From Parablautia intestinalis (lineage in GTDB: Bacteria > Bacillota > Clostridia > Lachnospirales > Lachnospiraceae): a stretch of 64,000 nt of DNA. The position numbers and the translations under genes were made by a program. The notes under the pieces are model-generated. The model saw only the letters and a program-made list of their open reading frames with translations, made no database searches and had not been told where the DNA came from. The stretch is from positions 1-64,000 of the forward strand of contig RAYQ01000011.1 in assembly GCA_003612395.1 (NCBI GenBank), given 5' to 3'. Position 1 is the stretch's first letter. Each line of letters opens with the position of its first letter. Of this stretch, positions 34,415 through 44,915 are shown one piece after another.

Positions 34415-35093
34415 GTCTGCTCACCGCCTTATATCCCAGCCCCCGCACAGTGACAATTTCAAAGTCTGCATTATTTTTGAACCGTTCACGCAGGCGGCTG
34501 ATATGGACATCCAGTGTGTGGGAATCCGCTTCACTGTCCGGACCCCAGACATCATCCATAATCTGTCTTCTGGTAAAAATCCGGTTTGGGGAAGTGATCA
34601 GTTTATATAGCAGATAAAATTCTTTCTGTGGCAGTTCTGTGGTTTCACCGTGGGAGGAAATCGTCAGTGTGTCACAGTCAAATTCTGTTTCGCCAAATTT
34701 GGTTTTACGCTGGTTTACAAGCTGGCTGCGGCGCAGCAGGGCTTCCACCCGCCAGACCATTTCGTTCACATCGATGGGCTTTACCATGTAATCATCCGTA
34801 CCCAGACGGAACCCTTCACGCTTATCAGTTGCACTTTCCTTGGCTGTGATAATTAGAATTGGCATGGAATATCCGGATTCACGAAGTGCTTTTGTAAGTT
34901 CAAAGCCATCCATGCGTGGCATCATAATATCGGAAATAACCAGGTCAATATAAGTGTCATCCAAAATATCAAAGGCAGCAAGCCCGTCAGCCGCCGGAAC
35001 TGCCGTATATCCGTTATCTGTCAGGACAGTACAGAAAAGGTCACACAGTTCCTTATCATCTTCCACTACTAAAATTTGAAACATCTTTTGCAC
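34407..35093 (-). CDS. OmpR-family response regulator
   Basis: Protein of 228 residues. Receiver with E11-D12-D13, phosphoacceptor D55 (LVISDIMMP) and K near 104 (MVKP). Winged helix with LPQKEFYLLYKLITSPNRIF and ending TVRGLGYKAV. First gene of a five-gene minus-strand operon (regulator, kinase, acyltransferase-like, nitroreductase, flavodoxin). The preceding region contains TTGAGGTT repeats in both directions, so it probably activates its own operon and the divergent one. Confidence 0.93.
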   Translation of the reverse strand: MQKMFQILVVEDDKELCDLFCTVLTDNGYTAVPAADGLAAFDILDDTYIDLVISDIMMPRMDGFELTKALRESGYSMPILIITAKESATDKREGFRLGTDDYMVKPIDVNEMVWRVEALLRRSQLVNQRKTKFGETEFDCDTLTISSHGETTELPQKEFYLLYKLITSPNRIFTRRQIMDDVWGPDSEADSHTLDVHISRLRERFKNNADFEIVTVRGLGYKAVSRHG

Positions 35094-35124
35094 CTCCGAC
35101 TTGATTATAGCATAGATTTGTGAA

Positions 35125-35227
35125 CAGTCTGCGTTTATTTTATATGGAAAACCTCAACTGAACCTCAACGGCACGGGTTATTTTTCTGTGATTTGTTGAG
35201 GTTCAGTTGAGAAAGGGCGATTATACT
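35125..35227. promoter_or_regulatory. Divergent TTGAGGTT-box promoter region
   Basis: Two arms, CTCAACTGAACCTCAAC (35153-35169) and GTTGAGGTTCAGTTGAG (35195-35211), are exact reverse complements. In each direction TTGAGGTTCAG is followed 11 bp later by another TTGAG. The plus-strand -10 is TATACT at 35222 (or TTATAC at 35221) and the minus-strand -10 can be TAAAAT, both about 15 nt from the start of the last repeat. It drives the two-component operon leftward and the phosphoesterase operon rightward. Confidence 0.75.
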
Positions 35228-35348
35228 CTTTTTGTGTATTGTAGGATGCCCTTGTTTCGCTGGGGAATGAAGAGCAGAAGCCCTCTGTTTATAGAAGTAT
35301 CGTGGAAGGAATTTGTGTTCCTGTCAATGGATAAGGTGGTGAAATTGA

Positions 35349-36461
35349 ATGTATGTGCTTATTTTATCGGGAATGGCATTATGCCTGGCTGCAGGTCTGT
35401 ATTGGATGATTGGAAAATGGGCCTTGCTTTATGGTATTGATACAAAAGGAAAACGGTTCTGGATGATACGGTTGGGAATTACCGTTTTTGCGGGCAGCTT
35501 GTGTCTCATATGGAGTGTGGCGGGGCTGGTTGAAGTCCATTTAATCGTGTTATTTGCAATTGTGGAATTTGTTGCTTTCCTGATACGGCACATTGCAAAG
35601 AACCATACGAAGGAAAAAAGGTATTCTGTTTTCCGCAGACTTTACCACAGCGGGATAATCCCAATATTGGTCACTTGCTTGATGATGGGCTATGGCAGTC
35701 TTAACATGAGACAGATTATCCGAACAGAGTATACTGTGACATCAGAAAAGCTCCAGTCAGGTTATGAGGTGGTTTTGATAACGGATACTCATTATGGCAC
35801 GGTTCAAAACCCGGATATCCTGATTCAAAAAATAGAAGAGATTAATGCTTTGCACCCGGACATTATATTGCTTTGCGGAGATATAGTGGAAGAAGGAACG
35901 ACAAAGGAATCTATGCAGGAGGCATTTCGGATATTAGGAAGTCTGGAAAGTACATATGGAACCTATTTTGTTTATGGGAACCATGACCGGCAGGATTATA
36001 GGACGGCAGTTTCCCGCTCCCGTACTTATACAGATGAGGAGCTGGTACGGGCGATAGAGGAAAATGACATTAAGATTCTGTGTGATCAGTGGATTAACAT
36101 TGGCGATGATCTGGTATTAGCTGGTCGGGAAGATGCCGCAAGAATACCCGGACGCCTTTCTTCTATAGAGCTGCTAAACGGAGTAGATCAGAATAGATTC
36201 ATTATAGTAGCGGATCATCAGCCGATAGAGGCAGAGGAAAACGCAGCGGAAGGGGCAGACCTGCAGTTATCTGGACACACTCATGCAGGGCAGATATTCC
36301 CTGTAGGGTATCTTACAGAAGGTTTTGGTGGATTGAACTACGGTGAATATCAGGAAGGCGGCTGTAAGGTAATTGTTTCCTCTGGAGCTACAGGATGGGG
36401 ATTTCCCATCCGTACACAAGGAAACTGCGAGTATGTTGTGATTCATTTAAAGGAAAGGTGA
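35349..36461 (+). CDS. Membrane-anchored calcineurin-like metallophosphoesterase
   Basis: Protein of 370 residues. Four hydrophobic helices in the first 120 residues, then a metallophosphoesterase domain with all metal ligand motifs: ITDTHYG, LLCGDIVEEG, YGNHDRQ, IVADHQP and SGHTHAGQIFP. Probably binds two divalent metals and faces the outside or membrane interface, like YkuE-type enzymes acting on lipid-linked phosphates. Start after GGTGGTGAAATTGA. First gene of the rightward TTGAGGTT-box operon. Confidence 0.9.
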   Translation: MYVLILSGMALCLAAGLYWMIGKWALLYGIDTKGKRFWMIRLGITVFAGSLCLIWSVAGLVEVHLIVLFAIVEFVAFLIRHIAKNHTKEKRYSVFRRLYHSGIIPILVTCLMMGYGSLNMRQIIRTEYTVTSEKLQSGYEVVLITDTHYGTVQNPDILIQKIEEINALHPDIILLCGDIVEEGTTKESMQEAFRILGSLESTYGTYFVYGNHDRQDYRTAVSRSRTYTDEELVRAIEENDIKILCDQWINIGDDLVLAGREDAARIPGRLSSIELLNGVDQNRFIIVADHQPIEAEENAAEGADLQLSGHTHAGQIFPVGYLTEGFGGLNYGEYQEGGCKVIVSSGATGWGFPIRTQGNCEYVVIHLKER

Positions 36462-36466
36462 TTTCT

Positions 36467-37189
36467 ATGAAAAAAGAAAAGACAAAAATGAGCAGGCGTA
36501 AAAAAGTCGTGATAGCTGTCATAGCGGCAGTAGTGGCAGTAGCTGTAGTGGGTGGAGGTATTTTTTACTGTACCTTTTTCCCGAATCCGCTTGCAAAGAA
36601 AATTTCCGTCAGCGATATATCGGCAGGAACTATGTCTGTGACAGGTGAGAGCAATGTGCTTGTGGCATATTTCTCTTTGACAAATAATCGGGTATATACG
36701 GCAGATGAAATGGATGCGGTGTCCTCAGCAAGCCTGAAAATAGAAGATGGGACCGGATATGGTCATGCAGAGCTTTTGGCTCTTGCGGCACAGGAAGTAA
36801 CCGGAGGGGATGTTTTCCCTATTAAGGTAAGTGACTTATATCCGGAAACTTACGGCGGGGCGTTTGACCGGCACCACAGCGAGATGGGAACATCGCTTCG
36901 ACCAGAACTGACAGAACATCTTAAAAGCGTGGAAAATTACGATACGGTAATTATCATTTACCCGAACTGGTTAAGCAGTATGCCGCTACCCGTTTTGTCA
37001 TTTCTGGAGGAATATGATTTTTCGGGAAAGACGATCATACCGATTGCCACCAGTCAGGCATTGGGATTGGGTTCCGGCCCGGAGCAGATTGCCGCAGCCT
37101 GTCCGGATGCAGTGGTAGCGGACGGACTTTCTGCAAAAAGTGAGGACAGTGTGAAAGAGTTCCTGACAAAAGCCGGTCTGGCAAAGTAA
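36467..37189 (+). CDS. Membrane-anchored flavodoxin-like protein
   Basis: Protein of 240 residues. Basic N-terminus, one helix (about 12-35) and an extracytoplasmic flavodoxin-like domain: NVLVAYFSLTNNRVYTADEM at the first FMN loop, then YDTVIIIYPNWLSSMPLPVL and IIPIATSQALGLGSGPEQI. This matches the Flavodoxin_4 group often secreted or anchored in clostridia. Start at 36467 after AAAGGAAAGGTGATTTCT, 5 bp after the phosphoesterase stop. Likely an electron carrier or FMN-dependent reductase outside the cell. Confidence 0.86.
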   Translation: MKKEKTKMSRRKKVVIAVIAAVVAVAVVGGGIFYCTFFPNPLAKKISVSDISAGTMSVTGESNVLVAYFSLTNNRVYTADEMDAVSSASLKIEDGTGYGHAELLALAAQEVTGGDVFPIKVSDLYPETYGGAFDRHHSEMGTSLRPELTEHLKSVENYDTVIIIYPNWLSSMPLPVLSFLEEYDFSGKTIIPIATSQALGLGSGPEQIAAACPDAVVADGLSAKSEDSVKEFLTKAGLAK

Positions 37190-37199
37190 AGGAGGTTTC

Positions 37200-37574
37200 A
37201 TGCGTATCAAAAAGGTTTGCAAGCTATGTATAGATATAGGGATGCTGGTTATTACGCTTCTGCTTATGGCTTCGGAGAGAACAGGGATTGTCCTGCATAT
37301 GTTTCTGGGGGCGGCTTTGTTCATCTTATTTGTTGCTCACAATATTTTAAATCTGGCATGGTGGGCAGGCATTGGCAAGGGATTGTACAGCCGGACGAGG
37401 TGGATGAGAACCATATTGAATGTGTTGCTGCTCATTGACTTCCTGCTTGTGATGGTAAGCGGGATTCTGTATGCGGTCGGTCTGCATAGGATAACGGTGC
37501 TTTTGTTTTTGATTCTGACAGTGATACATATTAGAGTGCATTGGAAAAGGGCTTCGGCAAAACAGCAGAAATAA
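37200..37574 (+). CDS. DUF4405-like membrane protein
   Basis: Protein of 124 residues with four hydrophobic helices and conserved histidines at the helix ends (VLHMFLG, LFVAHNILN, VGLHRI, LTVIHIRVHW). The four-helix histidine-rich pattern is that of DUF4405 and recalls small cytochrome b-like haem proteins. Starts 10 bp after the flavodoxin-like gene with AAAGGAGGTTTC. It could form a membrane electron path with that protein (inference). Confidence 0.8.
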   Translation: MRIKKVCKLCIDIGMLVITLLLMASERTGIVLHMFLGAALFILFVAHNILNLAWWAGIGKGLYSRTRWMRTILNVLLLIDFLLVMVSGILYAVGLHRITVLLFLILTVIHIRVHWKRASAKQQK

Positions 37575-37601
37575 CAGAATTTGAATAGGAGGCTTATTAA
37601 A

Positions 37602-38366
37602 ATGGTATTGATAATTGTCTGCATTATCGCAGGGCTTGGAGCAGGTATTGGAACAGGGCTTGCCGGTTTATCCGCAGCGGTGGTTATTACGCCCATGCTG
37701 ATTACTTTCTGCGGATTTACGGCGTATGAGGCGGTAGGGATTGCACTGGCTTCTGATGTGTTGGCTTCGGCAGTCACGGCATACACCTATGGAAAAAATA
37801 AAAATCTTGATATTAAAAACGGGCTTATAATGATGGCCTCTGTACTTGTATTTACGATTTTGGGGAGCTGGCTGTCCTCGCTCCTTCCCAATGCAGTCTT
37901 GGGAGGCAGTTCTTATGTTATGACATTTATTATGGGCGTTCGGTTTCTTGTAAGCCCGATCACAAAGACAACATCAAGGATGGATGAAATAGAGCCGAAA
38001 AAGAGGATTATACGATCCCTTCTTTCGGGAATCCATATCGGCCTGTTCTGTGGATTTGTCGGTGCTGGCGGCGGTGTGCTGCTTCTGATTACACTGACCT
38101 CTGTTCTCGGATATAGCCTGAAAACAGCAGTCGGAACAAGTACCTTTATTATGACATTTACAGCACTGACAGGGGCGGTTTCCCATGTAATCATTGGCGG
38201 TACGGTAAATGTGACAGCACTTGTGGTCTGTGTGATAGCGGCGCTGATTGGGGCAAGAGTTTCGGCGTTATTTGCGAATAAAGTGGATGCCAAAAAACAG
38301 AACAGGGTTACAGGCGTTGCCCTGTGTGGATTAGGGGCTGTGCTGGCTCTTGTTAATTGGCTGTAA
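37602..38366 (+). CDS. TauE/SafE-family membrane transporter
   Basis: Protein of 254 residues with about eight helices and the duplicated TauE/SafE motif: GAGIGTGLAGLSAAVVITPM in the first half and CGFVGAGGGVLLLITLTSVL in the second, then KTAVGTSTFIMTFTAL. Members export or import sulfite, sulfonates or related anions. The ATG at 37602 has TAGGAGGCTTATTAAA before it; an upstream TTG is less likely. Last gene of the rightward operon. Confidence 0.88.
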   Translation: MVLIIVCIIAGLGAGIGTGLAGLSAAVVITPMLITFCGFTAYEAVGIALASDVLASAVTAYTYGKNKNLDIKNGLIMMASVLVFTILGSWLSSLLPNAVLGGSSYVMTFIMGVRFLVSPITKTTSRMDEIEPKKRIIRSLLSGIHIGLFCGFVGAGGGVLLLITLTSVLGYSLKTAVGTSTFIMTFTALTGAVSHVIIGGTVNVTALVVCVIAALIGARVSALFANKVDAKKQNRVTGVALCGLGAVLALVNWL

Positions 38367-38369
38367 AAA

Positions 38370-38423
38370 TTGAGGTTGAGTTGAGGTTCGGTTGAGATTG
38401 GCTTGAGGTTGAATCAGCATAAT
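38370..38423 (+). promoter_or_regulatory. Four tandem TTGAGGTT boxes and -10 box
   Basis: TTGAGGTTGAG (38370), TTGAGGTTCGG (38381), TTGAGATTGGC (38392) and TTGAGGTTGA (38403) form a strict 11-bp array. CATAAT at 38418-38423 begins 15 nt after the last box. No separate -35 is visible, as expected for a promoter activated by a bound response regulator. The boxes match those of the two-component operon promoter at 35150-35211. Confidence 0.78.
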
Positions 38424-38479
38424 ACAGGAACAGCGCACAACAATTATAAATTTAGGCGTTGAGGAAAGGGTGATGGCTT

Positions 38480-41302
38480 ATGCTGCAAATAAAAGGCATA
38501 TCAAAACAGTACCGGACGGGTGAGCTGGTTCAGCAGGCACTGAATGATGTCAGTCTGAATCTGCGGGATAATGAATTTGTTTCCATACTTGGTCCCAGCG
38601 GTTCAGGAAAAACTACGCTTCTGAATGTGATAGGCGGTCTTGACCGTTACGACACCGGGGAGCTGGTTATCAACGGTATTTCCACGAGAGAATATAAAGA
38701 CCGTGACTGGGACGCTTACCGAAACCATACTATCGGCTTTGTGTTCCAAAGCTACAACCTGATTCCCCATCAGACAATCCTTGCCAATGTGGAGCTGGCT
38801 TTGACGATTGGCGGTATTTCCAGAAATGACCGCAGGGAGCGGGCAAGGAAAGCACTGGAGGAGGTGGGCCTGGGGGATCAGCTTCACAAAAAACCAAACC
38901 AGATGTCCGGCGGGCAGATGCAGCGGGTAGCGATTGCCCGTGCCCTGGTAAATGACCCGGAAGTGCTTCTGGCGGACGAACCGACCGGGGCACTGGACAG
39001 CGAAACCAGTATCCAGGTCATGGAACTGTTGAAAAAGGTTGCTGAAAATCGGCTGGTGGTTATGGTGACGCATAACTCGGAGCTTGCGGAGCAGTATTCT
39101 ACAAGGATTGTGAAATTGCGGGATGGAAGGGTTATAAATGACAGTGATCCATATCTGCCAGAAGAAACACCAGAAGGAACAGAGCATAAAAGTATGGGAA
39201 AGGCAAAAATGTCCTTTTTTACATCTCTTTCTCTGAGTTTTAACAATCTGTGGACAAAGAAAGGGCGGACAATTCTGACCGCTTTTGCCGGTTCTATCGG
39301 GATTATCGGCATTGCATTGATTTTGGCACTGGCAGAAGGGGTAAATGATTATATTTCAGACATACAGAAAAGTACCATGGCTTCCTATCCTATTACGATA
39401 AACTCTCAATCCGTGGATATGTCCGGGATTATGGGAACGAGAGGCGGCAGACGGGAAAATGAGGCTTCGGCAGAGGAAAACCGTACCAGAGTTTACGCAG
39501 ATTACAGCACTATCGAATCCAGTGAGGAAATGGCGTCAAATATTAAAGAGAATAACCTGACGGCGTTTAAGGAGTATCTGGATAATCCGGAAAGTGAAAT
39601 CCACCAGTATTTAGGTGAAAATGGTGTGGTGTATTCCTATGGAGCCCATTTTGGAATTTATTCTCATGATGCTGACGAAAACCTGGTGGCCTCCAATGCG
39701 GACATAGATCAGGTCAGTATGTCTACTCTTTCAAGTGAGGACAGTGCAGCAGGGGGCGGTCCGATGGCAAATATGGAGCGGATGAATCAGGTAATGAGCG
39801 GTTCTTCCGATGCAGGGGCTGAAAATTTCTCCGAACTGATGCCAGGGACAGACGGAAAAGCAGTTAGCACGATTCTCTTTGACAGTTATGACCTGCTGTA
39901 TGGGAGCTGGCCGGAAAATTACAATGAAGTTGTCCTTGTGCTGAATGAAAATAATTCGATTCCAGCAGGGACATTATATCAGCTTGGTTTGATTACCGGG
40001 GAGGAACATAAAGAGATTACCGAACAGATTAAGAATGGGGAAGATGCAGAGGAACGTATTTGGGACTATGAGGAAATCTGCGGACATACTTTTTACATGG
40101 TTTTACCCTGCGACCAGTATAAAGAGAACAAGGACGGCATGTTTACCTATATCGGGGATGACGTTATGCAGATAGAATCTCTTTTGGAAAACAGTGTAAA
40201 TTTGAAGATTACCGGCATTATCCGTCCGGCGGTGGATGCTGAAAGTGCGTCCATCCCTACTTCTGTGGCATATACTGTGGCGCTGACTGATTATGTGATA
40301 GAACATACAGATGAAAGCGCGGTTGTTCTGGCACAGGAAAAGACACCGGAAGTCAACGTATTAAACGGAATCGAGTTCAAAGCTCCTGATGATGAAGCAA
40401 AAGCCGCTGATGCAGTTATTTATATGTCAAATTTGGGGATTTCTGATAAGGCCGCTATGTACGCAAATATTCTGGCACATCAGGAAACGGATGAATCGGA
40501 AGATCAGGAACATATCGAAGCTATGCAAGGTGCGCCTTCCATGAGTCCCAGTGAGATGGCGGCGATGGAAGGTGTGGAACGAACCGAAGAAGACGAAATT
40601 GCGATGGCAAGGGCATTGGATGAATGGTTGGGAAACAATCCAGATCAGGAAACTTTGGTATCCGCTTATGATATATTTATTGCCGGACCGACTTATGAAG
40701 AAAACATGAGAAAATTCGGAAAGGTAAGCTATGATGCCCCGTCTTCTATCAGCATTTATACAGACAGCTTTGAGGACAAAGAAGCAGTTTCAGACTGTAT
40801 AGACCGTTACAACGAGGGAGCTCAAAAGAAGGAGCAGATTACCTATACGGATTATGTAGCGTTGCTTACCAGTTCCATTACTTCGATTGTAGATGTGATT
40901 TCTTACGTGCTGATTGCGTTTGTTGCGGTGTCGCTGATTGTCTCCAGCATTATGATTGGAATTATCACGCACATTTCTGTATTGGAGCGTATAAAGGAAA
41001 TCGGTATTTTACGGGCAATAGGTGCATCGAAACGGAATATTTCACAGGTATTCAATGCAGAAACAGTGATTGTGGGACTGCTGGCAGGAATTTTGGGTGT
41101 GGGTGTTTCCGTTCTGCTGACTATCCCGATTACTTCGGTTATCCAGAACTTATTGGGCGTTTCGGAGATTTCTGCTTCCCTCCCGGTTACGGCGGCGCTG
41201 CTCTTAATCCTGTTAAGCGTGGCGATTACAGTCATTGCAGGATGGATTCCTTCCAGAAGGGCGGCGAAGAAAGACCCGGTAGCGGCATTGCGTACAGAGT
41301 GA
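38480..41302 (+). CDS. MacB-like ABC protein with fused ATPase and permease
   Basis: Single chain of 940 residues. N-terminal ATPase (about 1-225): Walker [10 protein letters not shown], signature [15 protein letters not shown], Walker [15 protein letters not shown] loop VTHNSELAE. First membrane helix about 273-292, a long acidic extracytoplasmic domain (about 300-800) and three C-terminal FtsX helices ending in [18 protein letters not shown]. In Gram-positives ATPase and permease are usually separate, but such fusions occur in clostridia near VanRS-like systems. Start after GAGGAAAGGGTGATGGCTT. Likely exports or removes peptides or lipids. Confidence 0.9.
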   Translation: MLQIKGISKQYRTGELVQQALNDVSLNLRDNEFVSILGPSGSGKTTLLNVIGGLDRYDTGELVINGISTREYKDRDWDAYRNHTIGFVFQSYNLIPHQTILANVELALTIGGISRNDRRERARKALEEVGLGDQLHKKPNQMSGGQMQRVAIARALVNDPEVLLADEPTGALDSETSIQVMELLKKVAENRLVVMVTHNSELAEQYSTRIVKLRDGRVINDSDPYLPEETPEGTEHKSMGKAKMSFFTSLSLSFNNLWTKKGRTILTAFAGSIGIIGIALILALAEGVNDYISDIQKSTMASYPITINSQSVDMSGIMGTRGGRRENEASAEENRTRVYADYSTIESSEEMASNIKENNLTAFKEYLDNPESEIHQYLGENGVVYSYGAHFGIYSHDADENLVASNADIDQVSMSTLSSEDSAAGGGPMANMERMNQVMSGSSDAGAENFSELMPGTDGKAVSTILFDSYDLLYGSWPENYNEVVLVLNENNSIPAGTLYQLGLITGEEHKEITEQIKNGEDAEERIWDYEEICGHTFYMVLPCDQYKENKDGMFTYIGDDVMQIESLLENSVNLKITGIIRPAVDAESASIPTSVAYTVALTDYVIEHTDESAVVLAQEKTPEVNVLNGIEFKAPDDEAKAADAVIYMSNLGISDKAAMYANILAHQETDESEDQEHIEAMQGAPSMSPSEMAAMEGVERTEEDEIAMARALDEWLGNNPDQETLVSAYDIFIAGPTYEENMRKFGKVSYDAPSSISIYTDSFEDKEAVSDCIDRYNEGAQKKEQITYTDYVALLTSSITSIVDVISYVLIAFVAVSLIVSSIMIGIITHISVLERIKEIGILRAIGASKRNISQVFNAETVIVGLLAGILGVGVSVLLTIPITSVIQNLLGVSEISASLPVTAALLLILLSVAITVIAGWIPSRRAAKKDPVAALRTE

Positions 41303-41319
41303 CAACGAAGGAGGTTTTT

Positions 41320-43083
41320 ATGCTTAAAATATTAAAATACATGAACCGACGTGACTGGCTGTTTGTCTTATGCTCCCTTGTCTTTATCGTCTGCGGGGTA
41401 GGGCTGGATCTGCGGCTGCCAGATTACATGAGGGAGATTACCACTTTGGTACAAACGCCAGGCAGTGAGATGGGCGAGGTTTTGTCTGCAGGAGCTTCCA
41501 TGCTGCTGTGTGCGTTGGGGAGCCTTGTGACGGCTTTTGTTGTGGGCTTCTTTGTGGCACAGATTGCGGCGGGGCTTGCCATGCGTCTGCGGGAGGCAGT
41601 TTATAATAAGACGATGGATTTTTCAATGGAGGAAATCGGAAAATTTTCCACGGCGAGCCTGATCACACGTACTACCAATGATATTCAGCAGATTCAGATG
41701 TTTGTGGCATTAGGGCTGCAGGCAATGATGAAAGCGCCGATTTTGGCGGTATGGGCAATCTTGAAAATAGCCGGGAAAAGCTGGCAGTGGACAGCCATCA
41801 CGGGAGGTGCGGTTGCAATCCTTACAGTAATGCTTGGCACAGTGATCGCCCTGGTGCTGCCTAAATTTAAGAATATGCAGAAACTTACGGATAAGCTGAA
41901 CCGTGTGGCAAGGGAAAATCTCACAGGTATCCGTGTGGTGCGGGCCTATAATGCGGAGGGGTATCAGGAAAAAAAATTTGAGGGTGCAAACGAAGAACTG
42001 ACAAGGACGAACCTGTTTACCAGCAGAACCATGTCCGTGTTGTTCCCAGGCATGACATTGATTATGTCCGGCCTGACGCTGGCTATTTATTGGGTGGGCG
42101 TATATATTATCAATGAGGCGGCGGTTACAGACCGGCTCGGCATCTTCTCGGATATGGTGGTATTTTCCTCCTATGCCATGCAGATCATTATGGCATTTAT
42201 GATGCTTGTTATGACCTTTATCGTGTTGCCGAGGGCTGTTGTGTCGGCGAAACGTATCAATGAAGTGCTTAATACGGAGATCAAAATAAAGGATGGTAAA
42301 ATCAGCGGTTTCGAGTTATTCGAACAGGGGGAAATTGAATTTAGGCACGTATCATTCCGCTACCCGGATGCAGAGGAAGCTATTCTCACAGACATCAATT
42401 TTACCGTCCATCGGGGAGAGACGGTGGCATTCATAGGTTCTACCGGAAGCGGGAAAAGTACCCTGATTAACCTGGTTCCCCGTTTTTATGATGTGACCGA
42501 AGGGGAAATCTGTATTGATGGGATTAATATTAAAGAATATACCCAGGAGGCCCTTCACAGGAAATTGGGATATGTCTCACAGCGGGCCGTTATGTTCAGG
42601 GGAAGTGTGCTGTCAAATGTGACGTATGGAGAAAATGGGCGTCAGAGTGTGGATGAAGAATTGCTTTGGAAATCCATAGAAATTGCACAGGCAGATGATT
42701 TTGTCCAAGATATGGAAAATGGTTATCACACGGCGGTTGCACAGGGCGGAACAAATCTGTCCGGCGGGCAGAAACAGCGGCTTGCCATAGCAAGAGCCAT
42801 TTACTGCAGGCCGGAAATCTACATTTTTGATGATTCTTTTTCTGCGCTGGATTATAAGACAGACCGGGTTCTTCGGAAAATGCTGAAACAGGAAACCGGA
42901 ACGGCTACGACTTTGATTGTGGCACAGCGTATCGGTACGATAATGGATGCTGACAAGATTATTGTGTTGGATGAAGGAAAGATTGTGGGGATTGGCAGGC
43001 ATAAGGAACTTTTGAAAAGTTGCCCTGTCTACCGTGAAATTGCAGAGTCACAGCTATCAAAGGAGGAATTGGAAAGTGCCTGA
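41320..43083 (+). CDS. ABC exporter half, degenerate-site subunit
   Basis: Exporter half-transporter of 587 residues: membrane domain with six helices (about 15-325) and ATPase (about 340-587). Walker A GSTGSGKST and signature LSGGQKQR are canonical, but the Walker B end is FIFDDSFSALD, with D in place of the catalytic E, and the H loop region reads IVAQRIGTI instead of H. Together with the next gene it is a heterodimeric exporter of the BmrCD/LmrCD/TM287-288 type. Start at 41320 after GAAGGAGGTTTTT. Confidence 0.92.
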   Translation: MLKILKYMNRRDWLFVLCSLVFIVCGVGLDLRLPDYMREITTLVQTPGSEMGEVLSAGASMLLCALGSLVTAFVVGFFVAQIAAGLAMRLREAVYNKTMDFSMEEIGKFSTASLITRTTNDIQQIQMFVALGLQAMMKAPILAVWAILKIAGKSWQWTAITGGAVAILTVMLGTVIALVLPKFKNMQKLTDKLNRVARENLTGIRVVRAYNAEGYQEKKFEGANEELTRTNLFTSRTMSVLFPGMTLIMSGLTLAIYWVGVYIINEAAVTDRLGIFSDMVVFSSYAMQIIMAFMMLVMTFIVLPRAVVSAKRINEVLNTEIKIKDGKISGFELFEQGEIEFRHVSFRYPDAEEAILTDINFTVHRGETVAFIGSTGSGKSTLINLVPRFYDVTEGEICIDGINIKEYTQEALHRKLGYVSQRAVMFRGSVLSNVTYGENGRQSVDEELLWKSIEIAQADDFVQDMENGYHTAVAQGGTNLSGGQKQRLAIARAIYCRPEIYIFDDSFSALDYKTDRVLRKMLKQETGTATTLIVAQRIGTIMDADKIIVLDEGKIVGIGRHKELLKSCPVYREIAESQLSKEELESA

Positions 43084-44914
43084 ACAGAAAAATGAGATGC
43101 CAAAAAGCAATGGTTCCGGACGCAGTTTTGGTCCGGGAAACAGAAAAATGGGTGGCGGGGAAAAGGCAAAGGATTTCAGCGGTTCCCTGAAAAAATTGTT
43201 TGCCTATTGCGGCAGATACCTTCCTGCGATAGTTTTTGCTATGGTGCTTGCGGTTACTGGCTCCATACTGAATCTGATCGGTCCGGGGAAAGTGGCAGAT
43301 ATGACAAACCTGATGACAGAAGGGCTGATGACAGGGATTGATGTGGAGGCGGTAGTGGAGATTGCCGTCCTGCTTGCGGCGTTGTACGGTCTGGGCTGGT
43401 TGTTCAGTCTGATCCAGGGTATGGTGATGGCAACTATAACGCAGAAAGTTTCAAAATCTTTGCGGACAGAAATTTCACAGAAGATGAACCGCCTGCCGTT
43501 AAAATATTTTGACGGGACCAGTACGGGAAATATCCTGTCCCGTGTGACAAATGATGTGGACACCATCGGGCAGACACTGAACCAGAGTATTGGGACACTG
43601 GTGACGGCTTCGGCTATGTTTGTCGGCTCTTTGGTTATGATGTTTTATACCAACTGGATTATGGCGGTTTCTGCTATCTTAGCTGCCTTTTCAGGATTTG
43701 GTCTGATGATGCTTATCATTTCCCGGTCGCAGAAATATTTTAAGCAGCAGCAACAGGAGCTTGGTACGCTGAATGGGCATATAGAGGAAACCTATTCCGG
43801 CCATAATGTGGTGAAGGCATATAACGGTGAGAAAGCGGCAAAAAAAGAATTTCACGAAATGAACCAGCGGTTATATAACTCCGCATGGAAAAGCCAGTTT
43901 ATGTCCGGGCTGATGCAGCCGCTCATGGCTTTTGTGGGAAACCTTGGGTATGTGGTGGTCTGTGTGGTCGGTGCGGTTCTGACATTGAACGGCACGATTT
44001 CATTCAGCGTGATTGTGGCGTTTATGCTGTATGTCCGTCTCTTTACGCAGCCTCTTTCACAGCTTGCACAGGCAGCCACCAGTTTACAGTCTGCGGCGGC
44101 AGCCAGTGAGCGTGTGTTTGAATTTTTAGGGGAGGAAGAACTTGCGGATGAAAGCGGGAAATCCGTTCATTTGGCAGAGGTGGATGGAAATGTGGAATTT
44201 GAACATATCCGTTTTGGGTATAACGAAAATAAAACCATTATCCATGATTTTTCAGCATCCGTAAAAGCTGGACAGAAAATTGCCATTGTAGGGCCTACCG
44301 GGGCGGGAAAGACAACAATGGTAAATCTCCTGATGCGATTTTATGAGGCACAGGGCGGGGAAATCAGGATTGACGGCACGCCGATTCAGTCACTTACCCG
44401 TGAAAATGTCCACAACCTGTTCTGTATGGTTTTACAGGACACATGGCTGTTCGAGGGGACAATCCGGGAGAATATTGTCTATTCCAAAGAGGGCGTTACG
44501 GATGAACAAATGATAGCAGCGTGCAGAGCGGTGGGATTACACCATTTTATCAAAACGCTTCCCAAAGGGTATGATACCGTATTGAATGATAATGCCAGCC
44601 TGTCCGCAGGGCAGCGGCAGCTTGTCACGATTGCGAGAGCCATGATAGAAAATGCGCCCATGCTGATTCTGGATGAGGCCACAAGCTCCGTGGACACCCG
44701 GACGGAAATTTTGATCCAGAACGCAATGGATAAGCTGATGGCAGGACGCACCTCCTTTGTGATTGCACACCGTCTGTCCACGATTAAAAATGCAGATTTG
44801 ATTCTGGTTATGAAGGACGGGGATATTGTGGAAAGTGGGAATCATTCAGAATTGTTGGCGAAGGGAGGTTTTTATGCAGAACTTTACAACAGCCAGTTTG
44901 AAAGGGCATCGTGA
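43076..44914 (+). CDS. ABC exporter half, catalytic-site subunit
   Basis: Half-transporter of 612 residues: polar N-terminus, six helices (about 55-350), ATPase with Walker A GPTGAGKTT, signature LSAGQRQL (G to A), Walker B LILDEATSSVD with the catalytic glutamate, and H loop IVIAHRLSTI. Complements the degenerate site of the partner at 41320. The GTG at 43076 was taken as start because AAAGGAGG lies at the right distance and it overlaps the upstream stop; an upstream ATG lies inside the neighbour. Confidence 0.9.
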   Translation: MPEQKNEMPKSNGSGRSFGPGNRKMGGGEKAKDFSGSLKKLFAYCGRYLPAIVFAMVLAVTGSILNLIGPGKVADMTNLMTEGLMTGIDVEAVVEIAVLLAALYGLGWLFSLIQGMVMATITQKVSKSLRTEISQKMNRLPLKYFDGTSTGNILSRVTNDVDTIGQTLNQSIGTLVTASAMFVGSLVMMFYTNWIMAVSAILAAFSGFGLMMLIISRSQKYFKQQQQELGTLNGHIEETYSGHNVVKAYNGEKAAKKEFHEMNQRLYNSAWKSQFMSGLMQPLMAFVGNLGYVVVCVVGAVLTLNGTISFSVIVAFMLYVRLFTQPLSQLAQAATSLQSAAAASERVFEFLGEEELADESGKSVHLAEVDGNVEFEHIRFGYNENKTIIHDFSASVKAGQKIAIVGPTGAGKTTMVNLLMRFYEAQGGEIRIDGTPIQSLTRENVHNLFCMVLQDTWLFEGTIRENIVYSKEGVTDEQMIAACRAVGLHHFIKTLPKGYDTVLNDNASLSAGQRQLVTIARAMIENAPMLILDEATSSVDTRTEILIQNAMDKLMAGRTSFVIAHRLSTIKNADLILVMKDGDIVESGNHSELLAKGGFYAELYNSQFERAS

Positions 44915-44915
44915 T

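Noticed and set aside
38370-38412. Simple tandem satellite
   Set aside because: The 11-bp step, placement next to a -10 box and matching boxes at 35150-35211 point to regulator binding sites.
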